This document shows positions 25,003 through 33,279 of a stretch of DNA of 64,000 nucleotides, one piece after another. The DNA is from Nonomuraea helvata. GTDB lineage: Bacteria > Actinomycetota > Actinomycetes > Streptosporangiales > Streptosporangiaceae. The notes beneath the pieces are model-generated. The model worked only from the letters and a program-made list of their open reading frames with translations, was not told the DNA's origin and ran no database searches. The stretch is from the NCBI RefSeq assembly GCF_039535785.1, contig NZ_BAAAXV010000001.1, positions 1,426,001 to 1,490,000 of the forward strand. Reading direction: 5' to 3'. How positions within the stretch are numbered: the stretch's first letter is position 1; each line of letters begins with the position of its first letter. Position numbers and translations under genes: made by a program.

Positions 25003-27819
25003 ATGGCCACGAGCCCCACAGTCCGTCTCCTGGGTCCAGTGGGCGGCGAGATCGCCGGCGTGGAGATCGATCTGGGCCCGCCGAGGCAGCAGGCGACCAT
25101 GGTGATGCTGGCGGGGCCGCCGGGGCGGGTGGTCACCATGGGGCAGCTCGTCGAGGGATTGTGGGGCGCGACTCCGCCTGCGAGCGCCGAGCAGAGCGTC
25201 TACACGTACATCGCGGGGTTGAGACGCGCGCTGGAACCGGATCGGCGGCCCAGGGAGCCGTCGCGGCTGCTGATCGGCACGGCCGGCGGATACCGGCTGG
25301 ACATCGACCCGTCCCTGGTGGACTCCCACGTCTTCGCCGCATGCCTGGACGCGGCCCGTCAGGCGAAGCTGGACGGCGACCTCGACAACGCGCTGGGCGA
25401 GCTGCAGCAGGCCCTGGCGCTGTGGCGCGGCCCGGCGCTGAGCGGCGTCCCCGGCCCCTTCGCCGAAACCGAGCGGGCCCGCCTGGAGGAGCTCCACGTG
25501 ACGGCCGTCGAGGCACGTGCCGACGTGCTCGTATGTCTTGGACGCCCGCAGGAGGCGCTCGACGGACTCCCTGAGCTGATCCGCTCCCGTCCGCTCAGGG
25601 AGCGCCTGCGTGAGCTGCTCATGCTCGCCCTTCACGGGTGCGGCCGCCAGGCGGAGGCGCTCGAAGTCTTCGAGGAGGCCAGGCGCGTCCTGACCGAGGA
25701 ACTCGGCGTGAATCCGGGTGCCGGCCTGCGCCACGCCTATCAGCTCGTCCTGCGTGGTGGCGGCACGGCGGCCGAGGAGTCGACGCCGCGGCAGCTGCCA
25801 CGCGATCTTCTGGGCTTCGTCGGCCGGACGCCGGAGATCGTCCGCCTGAGATCCCTGCTCGTCCCGCCGGACGATGCCCGGCCGCATCCGTTCGTGGCAA
25901 TCTCCGGCCCGCCGGGCGTCGGCAAGTCGGCGCTGGCTGTGCACGTGGCGCACCTGGCGAAGGAGCGGTTCCCGGACGGGCAGCTGTTCGTCGGCCTGCA
26001 CGGGGCCACGCCGAACGTGGCCCCGCTGTCCACTCACGAGATCTCCAGCCGGCTCCTCCGGGGTCTCGGCACGCCGGATCACGCCATTCCGGCGGACGCG
26101 GATGAGTCTGCCGCCTTGTGGCGCAGCAGGCTGCACGGGAAACGCATTCTCGTGTTGCTCGACGACGCCGCCGGTCTCGGTCAGGTTCGGCCGTTCCTGT
26201 CGGCGCCCCTCGGCGTGGCGGTGCTCGTGACCAGCCGGGAGTCACTCGCCGCGGGCGACGACTGCGTACAGCTGCGCCTGGGCCCGTTGTCGGACGCCGA
26301 CGCGACCACCATGCTGGCCGGACTCGCAGGGGCCGGCCGCGCCTCCGCGGACCTCGGCCAGACCATGCGACTGGTGCGCCTCTGCGACGGCCTTCCCCTG
26401 GCGTTGCGCATCGCGGGCGCACGGCTGGCCGACCGCCCGGAGCTGAGCGTGGGCGCGCTCACGGCCAGACTCAGCGACGAGCGGAGCCGGCTCCGCGAGT
26501 TGGAGTCGGGCGAGCTGGCGGTGCGTTCCAGCCTGGCTTCGAGCTGGAACACGCTCAGGGACAGCAGCCGCCCGGCCGACCGGGCGGCAGCACGCATGCT
26601 GGCACTCCTCGGCCTGTTCCATGTCCCGGACATGACCGCGGAGCTGGCAGCCCCGCTCGCGGGCTGCTCACCGGCGGAGGCCGGACACGCCCTGGAACGC
26701 CTCTCCGACGCTCACCTTCTGGAACGCGGCGGGCAGGAACGTTACCACCTGCACGATCTCGTCCGGCTTTTCGCCGCCGAGTTACCTCCGCCCGAGGGAA
26801 GGGTGGCGCCGCTCGTCCGCGTGCTCACCTACGCCGCAGCGTCCGCGCGTACGGCCGCGCGGATCAGCGACCCCCACCGGGTGCATTGCTCGTATCCGAA
26901 GGTCGAGGGCGGGGGCCGGCGGTTCGAGAGCCAGGAGGAGGCGTACGAGTGGCTCAGAGTGGAGGAGTCCACGCTGCTGGCCGCCGCCTTCCAGGCGATC
27001 GACCATCCGGACGACGAGATCGTCAGGCTCGGGGCGGCGGTCGGCTTCGCCCTCTGGTGGTATCAGCAGAAGGGGTTCCGCGTACCGGACACGATCGCTA
27101 TGGGGACGCGACTGCTGGCCGCGGGAGACCGGCTCCAAGACGACGTCATCACGATGGAGGCACACGCCTACATCGCGACAGGTCTGCATTTCAAGGGCGA
27201 TCTCGCCACGGCGCGGCAGCACAACGAGCAGCATCTGCAGCTGGCGAAGCAGCTGGGGGACCGGTTCAACGAGCAGCGTGCGCACGGCAATCTGGCATCC
27301 GTGCACGCCGCGCGGGAGGAGTTCGACGACGCATCTCGTCACGCGCTCGCCCAGCGGAAGATCGCCAGGGAGATATCGTCGGCGGTGGGGGAACGATACG
27401 CGTTGCAGGCGCTCGGCCGCGCCTACAGGGGCCTCGGCCGACCATACGACGCCATGGCCGTGCTGGAGGAGATGATCGCGATGGCCGAGCGCGCGGGCGA
27501 CACCATGCACATGTCCGTCGGCGGCTCGCTGCTCGGGCAGGTGTTCCTCGACCTGGGAGAGACGCTCAGGGCCCGCGATCTGCTCGAGCGGACCCTGACA
27601 CAGGCCCGGGCCGTCCGCGTGAAGACCGCCGAAGTGGCCTGCCTGACCCGCCTGGCCACGGCCCATCGCCTGCTGGGCTCGCCGGATGAGGCGAGCCGAC
27701 GCGCTGCCGAGGCGATCGCGCTCGCCCGGCAGATGGGCAGCGCGGACTGGCTCGAACGCGCGGTCGAAGAGCAGGAAGCGCTCTCGGATCAGCGGGCGGC
27801 ACCGCGGAGCACCAGGTAG
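25003..27819 (+). CDS. AfsR/SARP-family transcriptional regulator (wHTH-BTAD-NB-ARC-TPR)
   Basis: A 938-residue activator, intact. An OmpR-type winged helix (about 5-95, ending AEQSVYTYIAGLRRALEP) is followed by a BTAD (about 100-245), a short linker, an NB-ARC ATPase (about 265-560: FVGRTPEIVRL, P-loop GPPGVGKSALAVH, Walker B RILVLLDDAAGL, LVTSRES, CDGLPLALRIAGARL), a winged-helix part (ALERLSDAHLLERGGQERYHLHDLVRLFA) and C-terminal TPRs (about 650-920). Such proteins activate secondary-metabolite or developmental genes. It is a tandem paralogue of the broken gene upstream. Its last 22 bp overlap a decayed PucR copy on the other strand. Confidence 0.93.
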   Translation: MATSPTVRLLGPVGGEIAGVEIDLGPPRQQATMVMLAGPPGRVVTMGQLVEGLWGATPPASAEQSVYTYIAGLRRALEPDRRPREPSRLLIGTAGGYRLDIDPSLVDSHVFAACLDAARQAKLDGDLDNALGELQQALALWRGPALSGVPGPFAETERARLEELHVTAVEARADVLVCLGRPQEALDGLPELIRSRPLRERLRELLMLALHGCGRQAEALEVFEEARRVLTEELGVNPGAGLRHAYQLVLRGGGTAAEESTPRQLPRDLLGFVGRTPEIVRLRSLLVPPDDARPHPFVAISGPPGVGKSALAVHVAHLAKERFPDGQLFVGLHGATPNVAPLSTHEISSRLLRGLGTPDHAIPADADESAALWRSRLHGKRILVLLDDAAGLGQVRPFLSAPLGVAVLVTSRESLAAGDDCVQLRLGPLSDADATTMLAGLAGAGRASADLGQTMRLVRLCDGLPLALRIAGARLADRPELSVGALTARLSDERSRLRELESGELAVRSSLASSWNTLRDSSRPADRAAARMLALLGLFHVPDMTAELAAPLAGCSPAEAGHALERLSDAHLLERGGQERYHLHDLVRLFAAELPPPEGRVAPLVRVLTYAAASARTAARISDPHRVHCSYPKVEGGGRRFESQEEAYEWLRVEESTLLAAAFQAIDHPDDEIVRLGAAVGFALWWYQQKGFRVPDTIAMGTRLLAAGDRLQDDVITMEAHAYIATGLHFKGDLATARQHNEQHLQLAKQLGDRFNEQRAHGNLASVHAAREEFDDASRHALAQRKIAREISSAVGERYALQALGRAYRGLGRPYDAMAVLEEMIAMAERAGDTMHMSVGGSLLGQVFLDLGETLRARDLLERTLTQARAVRVKTAEVACLTRLATAHRLLGSPDEASRRAAEAIALARQMGSADWLERAVEEQEALSDQRAAPRSTR

Positions 27820-28103
27820 AAGTCGACCCGATCCCCCATGGTCGACAGATTCCGCTGGGTGAGCTCTTCGCCCCTTTTGATCCGGTATCGGACCGTGTTC
27901 ACGTGTGCGTGCAGCCGCTCCGCGCAGGCGTTCCAGGCCCGGCGCGGTCCAGGAAGATCCCCAGCGTACGCACCAGCTCCGACTGGTGCCTGCGGTCGTA
28001 GTCCAGCAGCGGCGACAGCAACCGGGCCGCGAAAGAGCGGCGCACCTCACCCAGTGGCTCGCCCGGAAGCACCAGACCGGGCGACCCGCTTGGCACCACG
28101 TAT
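27797..28103 (-). pseudogene. Decayed C-terminal copy of a PucR-family regulator
   Basis: The minus strand encodes EVRRSFAARLLSPLLDYDRRHQSELVRTLGIFLDRAG and, in a different frame, NACAERLHAHVNTVRYRIKRGEELTQRNLSTMGDRVDFYLVLRGAAR before a stop. These are collinear with the end of the intact PucR at 29112-30605. A one-base deletion near 27938 (GGGCCTGG where the intact gene has GGGTCATGG) shifts the frame, and the N-terminal ~400 residues are missing. It is the remnant of a duplication; the segment between remnant and intact copy holds an Rpn-like gene. Confidence 0.8.
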
Positions 28104-29051
28104 CTAGGACTGGGGTTCCGGCTCCGAACCGTCGTCAAAGAGGTCGTCGATGTGCGTGGCTTCGAGAGCGCGCCGCAGCCAGACCTCCAGGAGGGCAAGG
28201 TCGGTGCAGGTGGCGATCTGCATGTGCCGCTCGGGGGGAATGTCGATGCTGCGGAAGCGCAGGACGGTAAACACAGAGGCCACCTTTTCCCTGATGCGGC
28301 CTTGTGTATCGCCCAGTCTCCAGCCCTCTTTCCAGCCTTCTTCGCGGCCTTCTTCTCGACCTGCGGCCTCACCCTTGCGGTACAGGTTCTGGGCCCAGGG
28401 GCTGTGCTCGGGAATGTAGATTGTCACGGTTTCCTCCAGAAGCCGGCGCGCCTGCGGCGGGGCCATGTCGATAGTGTAACCAAACAGAGACGCGGCGTCA
28501 TCGGCTGGCAAGTCGTCGAGGAGCTTGATGAATGCCTCGGTGACCTTCGGCAGGTGGCCGTGCGCCATCACCGACAGCGCCGCAGTCAGCAGGTCCGCGG
28601 CCATCTGCTCCGGGTCGGTCAGGACGGGGATCCGGTCGGGCCCGACGATCACCGGCCGCATGATGACGGTCAGGCAGCCGCTGTGGATCTCCACCTGCGA
28701 GGTGAAGCGCGCCGCGCAGGGATCGGGCGTGATGAAGATGACGTAGACCGGTTTGCGGGTCTCCAGCCGGAGCATTTCGGCTGCTTCGACGGTCTGCCGC
28801 AGCTTCTGCTCAGACATTTCGGTCTCGACCTCGACGATGGTGGAGAACCATCGGTCCTGGGGCGGGCCGCCGAACACGACGGTGTCGGCATGCATCTCCC
28901 TGGAGATGCGGTCCCGCAGGTCTCCCGGCCCCACCCACAACGGGGCGCCGGTCGGCAGTTCGATCCCACCGACCTCCCGCAACAGCCGTATCGGCAGGTC
29001 GAGATGGTCGCGGACAAGTCGAAGGAGGGCGTCGTGCCGGGGAGAAGGCAT
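28104..29051 (-). CDS. Rpn/PD-(D/E)XK-like protein of unknown function
   Basis: A 315-residue soluble protein. The N-terminal part HDALLRLVRDHLDLPIRLLREV, then HADTVVFGG and STIVEVETEMSEQKLRQTVEAAEMLRL near residues 55-90, follows the pattern of actinobacterial PD-(D/E)XK-superfamily proteins related to Rpn recombination-promoting nucleases, with VEVE in place of the usual E-x-K. A charged repeat GREEGREEGWKEGWRLG near residue 230 resembles the C-terminal E/G-rich helix of Rpn-like proteins. It lies between two copies of a PucR 3' end and its stop is at the edge of the remnant, so it looks like an inserted cargo. Function unknown. Confidence 0.6.
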   Translation of the reverse strand: MPSPRHDALLRLVRDHLDLPIRLLREVGGIELPTGAPLWVGPGDLRDRISREMHADTVVFGGPPQDRWFSTIVEVETEMSEQKLRQTVEAAEMLRLETRKPVYVIFITPDPCAARFTSQVEIHSGCLTVIMRPVIVGPDRIPVLTDPEQMAADLLTAALSVMAHGHLPKVTEAFIKLLDDLPADDAASLFGYTIDMAPPQARRLLEETVTIYIPEHSPWAQNLYRKGEAAGREEGREEGWKEGWRLGDTQGRIREKVASVFTVLRFRSIDIPPERHMQIATCTDLALLEVWLRRALEATHIDDLFDDGSEPEPQS

Positions 29052-29111
29052 GCACGGAACGTTATCAATCGATCACGCATCTGGATGCTTTTTCGCCGAA
29101 CTGTAGTGCGA

Positions 29112-30605
29112 TCAACGAGGCAGGCCCGTGTCCCGGAGGGCCAGGAAGAAGTCCACGCGGTCCGCCATCGTCGACAGGTCTCTGCCTGTCAGCTCCTCGA
29201 TCCGGCGGATCCGGTAGCGGACCGTGTTCACGTGCACGTGCAGCCGCTCCGCGCAGGCGTTCCATGACCCGGCGCAGTCCAGGAAGACCCCCAGCGTCCG
29301 CACCAGCTCCGACTGATGCCTGCGGTCATAGTCCAGCAGCGGCGACAGCAGCCGGGCCGTGAAGGAGCGGCGCACGTCGCCGGGCACCGTGGCGAGCAGC
29401 AGCGCATGCGTATAGATCTCGTCGCTGGTCACCACCCCACCGGCACGGGCCTCAGCCAGACGCCTGGCGTGCCCGGCCTCCTCGACACCGCCCTTGATCG
29501 CAGCGGCCCCGGTCAGGGCACCGCTCAGCCCCACGCACAGACGGGTGTCGGGCAGGGCTGCCAGCACCTCGGTGCCGGCGCGCAGCCGCTCGGCCAGCTC
29601 GGTGGTGGTGCGCTCGCGCAGCGGCACCAGGGCGACCGCGCCGTCCGCGCCCGCCGCCGCGACGACCTCGCGGCCCAGCAGCTCCTCCACGATCTGCCCG
29701 CCGAGCGTGGCGGGGTCGGGGCCGCGGGTGGCGCCGCGGCGGGGCGCGGTGGCGTTCACGATCGCGTAGGGCTCCGCCGCGTCGATCCCGCACGTGCGCA
29801 GCCTGGCGTTGAGCTCGGCCACGTCCGACTCGGCCAGGGCGGCCACGATGAGCTGCTCGGCCAGACGGCGCTCGACCCTGCGCCCCTCCTCCATACGGCT
29901 GCGTTCGAGCCCGACACAGGCCGCCAGCTCATAGCCCAGATCGGCCCGACCCATCAGGTCGCCGTCGCAGGCCAGCGCCCAGCCGGCGGCCCGGTGCCCG
30001 CGCCCGACCGCGAAGATCGTGTGCTCGCCGACGTGCACGGGCAGCTGCGGCGCCGTCAGGTACGCCTGCGCCAGCCGTACCGGATCACCGGCCGCGCCCA
30101 CGATCACCTCGCCCGAGGCGGACACGACGGCGCCGGTGACGCCCAGCTCGGCGGCGGTCAGCTCGAACAGCTCGCCCAGGTCGGCGCCCTCGGCTATGGC
30201 CGCGACGAGCCTGCGGTGGCGGCCGAGCGCGTCGCGCACGTCGCCGGACAGCCGCGGCACGACCAGCTCCGCCAGCGTGCGGAACGACACCTCCGTCGGC
30301 ACCTCCACCAGCGGCAGCCCGGCGGCCTCGCACGCCGCCACCAGGTCGGCCGGGACGTGGCCGAGCCACGCCTGCCCGGCACCGAGCGCGGCGACCCCCG
30401 CCTCGACCAGCGCCGACACGAACCCGGCGGAGTCCTCGGGCGCGTGCCACCACATCAGCCCGGACAGCACCAGCTCGCCGCCGGCCAGGTAGCGGCCGGG
30501 CTCGGGCAGGTCCGTGATGTGCACGGCGTGGAACTCGCGGGCGGGGTCGCCGGCGAGCAGGGTCAGGCGCAGGTCCTCGATGGCCAGCAGGTCAGAGATG
30601 CGCAC
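29112..30605 (-). CDS. pucR: PucR-family transcriptional regulator, probably of purine catabolism
   Basis: A 497-residue regulator with the PucR N-terminal domain (RISDLLAIEDLRLTLLAGDPAREFHAVHITDLPEPGRYLAGGELVLSG), a central GGDEF-like segment and the C-terminal PucR HTH (DRRHQSELVRTLGVFLDCAGSWNACAERLHVHVNTVRYRIRRIEELTGRDL). GTG at 30605 is chosen because family homology begins at once (VRISDLL). The gene faces xanthine dehydrogenase, 95 bp away, matching the B. subtilis PucR role in purine use. The C-terminal third is duplicated in decayed form at 27797-28103. Confidence 0.88.
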   Translation of the reverse strand: MRISDLLAIEDLRLTLLAGDPAREFHAVHITDLPEPGRYLAGGELVLSGLMWWHAPEDSAGFVSALVEAGVAALGAGQAWLGHVPADLVAACEAAGLPLVEVPTEVSFRTLAELVVPRLSGDVRDALGRHRRLVAAIAEGADLGELFELTAAELGVTGAVVSASGEVIVGAAGDPVRLAQAYLTAPQLPVHVGEHTIFAVGRGHRAAGWALACDGDLMGRADLGYELAACVGLERSRMEEGRRVERRLAEQLIVAALAESDVAELNARLRTCGIDAAEPYAIVNATAPRRGATRGPDPATLGGQIVEELLGREVVAAAGADGAVALVPLRERTTTELAERLRAGTEVLAALPDTRLCVGLSGALTGAAAIKGGVEEAGHARRLAEARAGGVVTSDEIYTHALLLATVPGDVRRSFTARLLSPLLDYDRRHQSELVRTLGVFLDCAGSWNACAERLHVHVNTVRYRIRRIEELTGRDLSTMADRVDFFLALRDTGLPR

Positions 30606-30629
30606 TTGGAGGAATATACAAGGCCGTGA

Positions 30630-30644
30630 GGTCAACCGCTGACC
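30630..30644. promoter_or_regulatory. Inverted repeat in the pucR/xanthine dehydrogenase divergent region
   Basis: GGTCA-ACCGC-TGACC is a perfect 5-bp inverted repeat between the divergent starts. It is a candidate operator for the neighbouring PucR, but short repeats occur by chance in GC-rich DNA. Confidence 0.3.
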
Positions 30645-30700
30645 GGGATTTCACGCGACGCGCATAGGAGGCGGCGGGGCGGCGGTGCTCTACTCGAAAG

Positions 30701-32911
30701 ATGACCGAGACCGCGTACACGACCCGGAGCGGAGTCGGCGAGAGCGCGCGGCGGCCCGACGCGACGCTGAAGGTGACCGGGGAGTTCGCCTACGCGTCCG
30801 ACCTGTGGCTGGAAGGCATGGTGTGGGGCGCGACCCTGCGCAGCCCGCATCCGTCGGCGTGGATCCGCTCGATCGACGTGGGTCCCGCGCTGATGATCCC
30901 CGGCGTGCTGACCGTGCTGACGCACGAGGACGTGCCGGGCGCGAAGTTCTACGGGCTGGAGCACAAGGACCAGCCGGTGCTCGCCATCGACCAGGTCCGC
31001 TACCAGGGCGAGCCCGTCGCGCTGGTGGCTGCGGACCACCCGGAGACGGCCCGCAGGGCGGCCGCGGCCATCGTGGTCGAGTACGAGGTCCGCGAGGCCG
31101 TCACCGACCCCCGCGACTCCAAGGAGATCGTGCGCTACCAGCCGGTGCGCAGGGGGGACACGTTCGAGGCCGAGGTGGTCGTCACCGGCGAGTACGAGGT
31201 CGGCATGCAGGACCAGGCGTTCCTCGGCCCCGAGTCCGGCCTGGCGGTCCCGGCCGAGGACGGCGGCGTGGACCTCTACATCGCCACCCAGTGGCTGCAT
31301 GTGGACCGCGACCAGCTCGCCCCCTGCCTCGGCCTGCCCGCGGAGAAGGTGCGGCTGACGCTGTCGGGCGTCGGCGGCGCGTTCGGGGCCCGCGAGGACC
31401 TGTCGATGCAGGCGCACGCCTGCATGCTGGCCCTGCGGCTGAACCGGCCCGTGAAGATCGTGTACGGCCGGGAGGAGTCGTTCTTCGGCCACGTGCACCG
31501 CCATCCGGCCCGGATGCGCTACGAGCACGGCGCGACCAGGGACGGCCGGCTGGTCTACGTCAAGGCCGACATCCTGCTGGACGGCGGCGCGTACTGCTCC
31601 TCCTCCCCCGCCGTGGTCGGCAACGCCGCCTCGCTCGGCGTCGGCCCGTACGAGGTCGAGAACGTGCGGGTGGACGCCACCGGCGTCTACACCAACAACC
31701 CGCCGTGCGGCGCGATGCGCGGATTCGGCGCGGTCCAGGCGTGCTTCGCGTACGAGTCGCAGATGGACCGGCTGGCCGAGGCGTGCGGCCTGTCACCGGT
31801 CGAGATCCGGGTGCGCAACGCCGTCTCCCAGGGCTCCCACCTCATCACCGGCCAGGTGATCGACTCGCCCGCCCCGCTCGCGGAGATGCTGGGTGACCTC
31901 GAGGCGCTGCCACTACCTGGGCCGCTACCGGGTGAAGTGCCCGTGGACCTGCGGTCGATGCCCGGCGGCGTCTCGCAGACCACGCGCGGCGAGTCGGCGC
32001 GGCGCGGCGTGGGCTACGGCGTCGGCATCAAGAACATCTGCTTCTCCGAGGGTTTCGACGACTACTCCACGGCCAGGGTGCGCGCCGAGCTGATCGGCGG
32101 CGAGCCCCACGTCACCGTGCACACGGCGGCCGCCGAGGTGGGGCAGGGCCTGGTGACGATCCAGGCCCAGATCGCCCGCACCGAGCTCGGCATCGCGAAC
32201 GTGACCGTGGCCACCGCCGACACCTCGGTCGGCTCGGCCGGCTCCTCGTCGGCCTCGCGCCAGTCGTACGTGACCGGCGGAGCGGTGAAGGCCGCCTGCG
32301 AGGCCGTACGGGCACGGTTCAACGGCCTGTCGCCGGAGGAGGCCCTCGAGAAGTTCGGGCCGATCGAGGAGACGCGCGAGTACCGGCACCGCCCCACGTA
32401 CCCGATGGACCCGCGCACCGGGCAGGGCGACTCCCACACGCAGCTCGCCCTGTGCGTACACCGGGCCGTCGTGGACGTCGACGTGGAGCTGGGCCTGGTC
32501 AAGGTGGTCGAGCTGACGGCCGTCCAGGACGTGGGCCGGATCCTGAACCCGCAGGCCCTGGAGGGTCAGATCCACGGCGGCTCCGCGCAGGGGCTCGGGC
32601 TGGCGCTCATGGAGGAGATCCAGGTCCGCGACGGCCGGGTGCTGAACCCGTCCTTCACCGACTACCTCATCCCCACCATCCTTGACATGCCGCCCATGCA
32701 GCTGAAAATCCTGGAAAATGCGGACCCGGCGGCGCCGTACGGGCTGCGTGGCGCGGGCGAGCCCCCGACCTTGTCCTCCACCCCCGCCATCGCCGCCGCG
32801 GTACGCGCGGCGACCGGGCTGCGGTTGACTCGCGTTCCGATCAGGCCGGAAGATATCGCGTTGTTCAACAGTGGCTCGACCATGGGGGTATCCGATGGCA
32901 GACGCGCGTGA
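30701..32911 (+). CDS. pucD: Xanthine dehydrogenase, molybdopterin-binding subunit
   Basis: A 736-residue molybdenum hydroxylase large subunit. The small N-terminal domain opens RPDATLKVTGEFAYASDL; the Mo-cofactor regions include GVGGAFGAREDLSMQAHACMLAL, the RGFG arginine in GAMRGFGAVQACFAYE near residue 340, GSSSASRQSYVTGGAVKAA near 520 and the catalytic Glu in LRGAGEPPTLSSTPA near residue 690. It would oxidise hypoxanthine/xanthine to urate. The FAD and 2Fe-2S subunits normally encoded beside it are not in this window. The gene overlaps the following EF-hand gene by 17 bp. Confidence 0.92.
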   Translation: MTETAYTTRSGVGESARRPDATLKVTGEFAYASDLWLEGMVWGATLRSPHPSAWIRSIDVGPALMIPGVLTVLTHEDVPGAKFYGLEHKDQPVLAIDQVRYQGEPVALVAADHPETARRAAAAIVVEYEVREAVTDPRDSKEIVRYQPVRRGDTFEAEVVVTGEYEVGMQDQAFLGPESGLAVPAEDGGVDLYIATQWLHVDRDQLAPCLGLPAEKVRLTLSGVGGAFGAREDLSMQAHACMLALRLNRPVKIVYGREESFFGHVHRHPARMRYEHGATRDGRLVYVKADILLDGGAYCSSSPAVVGNAASLGVGPYEVENVRVDATGVYTNNPPCGAMRGFGAVQACFAYESQMDRLAEACGLSPVEIRVRNAVSQGSHLITGQVIDSPAPLAEMLGDLEALPLPGPLPGEVPVDLRSMPGGVSQTTRGESARRGVGYGVGIKNICFSEGFDDYSTARVRAELIGGEPHVTVHTAAAEVGQGLVTIQAQIARTELGIANVTVATADTSVGSAGSSSASRQSYVTGGAVKAACEAVRARFNGLSPEEALEKFGPIEETREYRHRPTYPMDPRTGQGDSHTQLALCVHRAVVDVDVELGLVKVVELTAVQDVGRILNPQALEGQIHGGSAQGLGLALMEEIQVRDGRVLNPSFTDYLIPTILDMPPMQLKILENADPAAPYGLRGAGEPPTLSSTPAIAAAVRAATGLRLTRVPIRPEDIALFNSGSTMGVSDGRRA

Positions 32912-33128
32912 AGCGGCCGAGGCAGAGTTCAGGCGGTTCGACACCGACGGCGACGGCCTGCTGACCGCCGCCGAGATCCGCCAGGCCAACGAGGCGCTGG
33001 GCGGGCAGGGCGCTTCCGAGAGCGAGATCGAGGCGTTCATCAAGTCCGCCGACAGCGACGGCGACGGGACGATCGCGCTCGAGGAGTTCGTCGGCCTGGT
33101 GGGCCACGGGCGCCACGAGCAGGCGTGA
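32895..33128 (+). CDS. Small two-EF-hand calcium-binding protein
   Basis: A 77-residue calmodulin-like protein with two canonical 12-residue calcium loops: DTDGDGLLTAAE near residue 17 and DSDGDGTIALEE near residue 54. Both keep Asp at 1, 3, 5, Gly at 6 and Glu at 12. Such proteins occur in actinomycetes as intracellular calcium buffers or sensors. The ATG at 32895 follows GGGGG at good spacing and lies inside the end of the xanthine dehydrogenase gene, so expression is probably coupled to it. Confidence 0.88.
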   Translation: MADAREAAEAEFRRFDTDGDGLLTAAEIRQANEALGGQGASESEIEAFIKSADSDGDGTIALEEFVGLVGHGRHEQA

Positions 33129-33149
33129 TCTCGTCCCCTGACGGGTACG

Positions 33150-33279
33150 AACAGAAAACCTGCATTGGACCGCCGCTACGGCCTTGACCAGGCACGGCAG
33201 TAGCGCGGCGCCATGATGAGCAGGTTTTCCATTCGGCAGATCCCGCAGTCCCCCTGATCATCGTGAAGGGGGACGGCGG
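33150..33279 (+). promoter_or_regulatory. Structured leader upstream of the purine permease, candidate cis-regulatory RNA
   Basis: A perfect 10-bp stem, GAAAACCTGC (33154-33163) with GCAGGTTTTC (33220-33229), encloses a 56-nt region that itself can fold: CCGCCGCTAC with GTAGCGCGG, and an inner GCCT/AGGC hairpin. Twenty bases downstream, GTCCCCCT (33248-33255) pairs perfectly with AGGGGGAC (33266-33273), and the latter contains the only Shine-Dalgarno-like run before the GTG at 33280. A ligand- or protein-controlled switch of ribosome access is therefore possible. I do not recognise a known riboswitch consensus. Confidence 0.45.
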
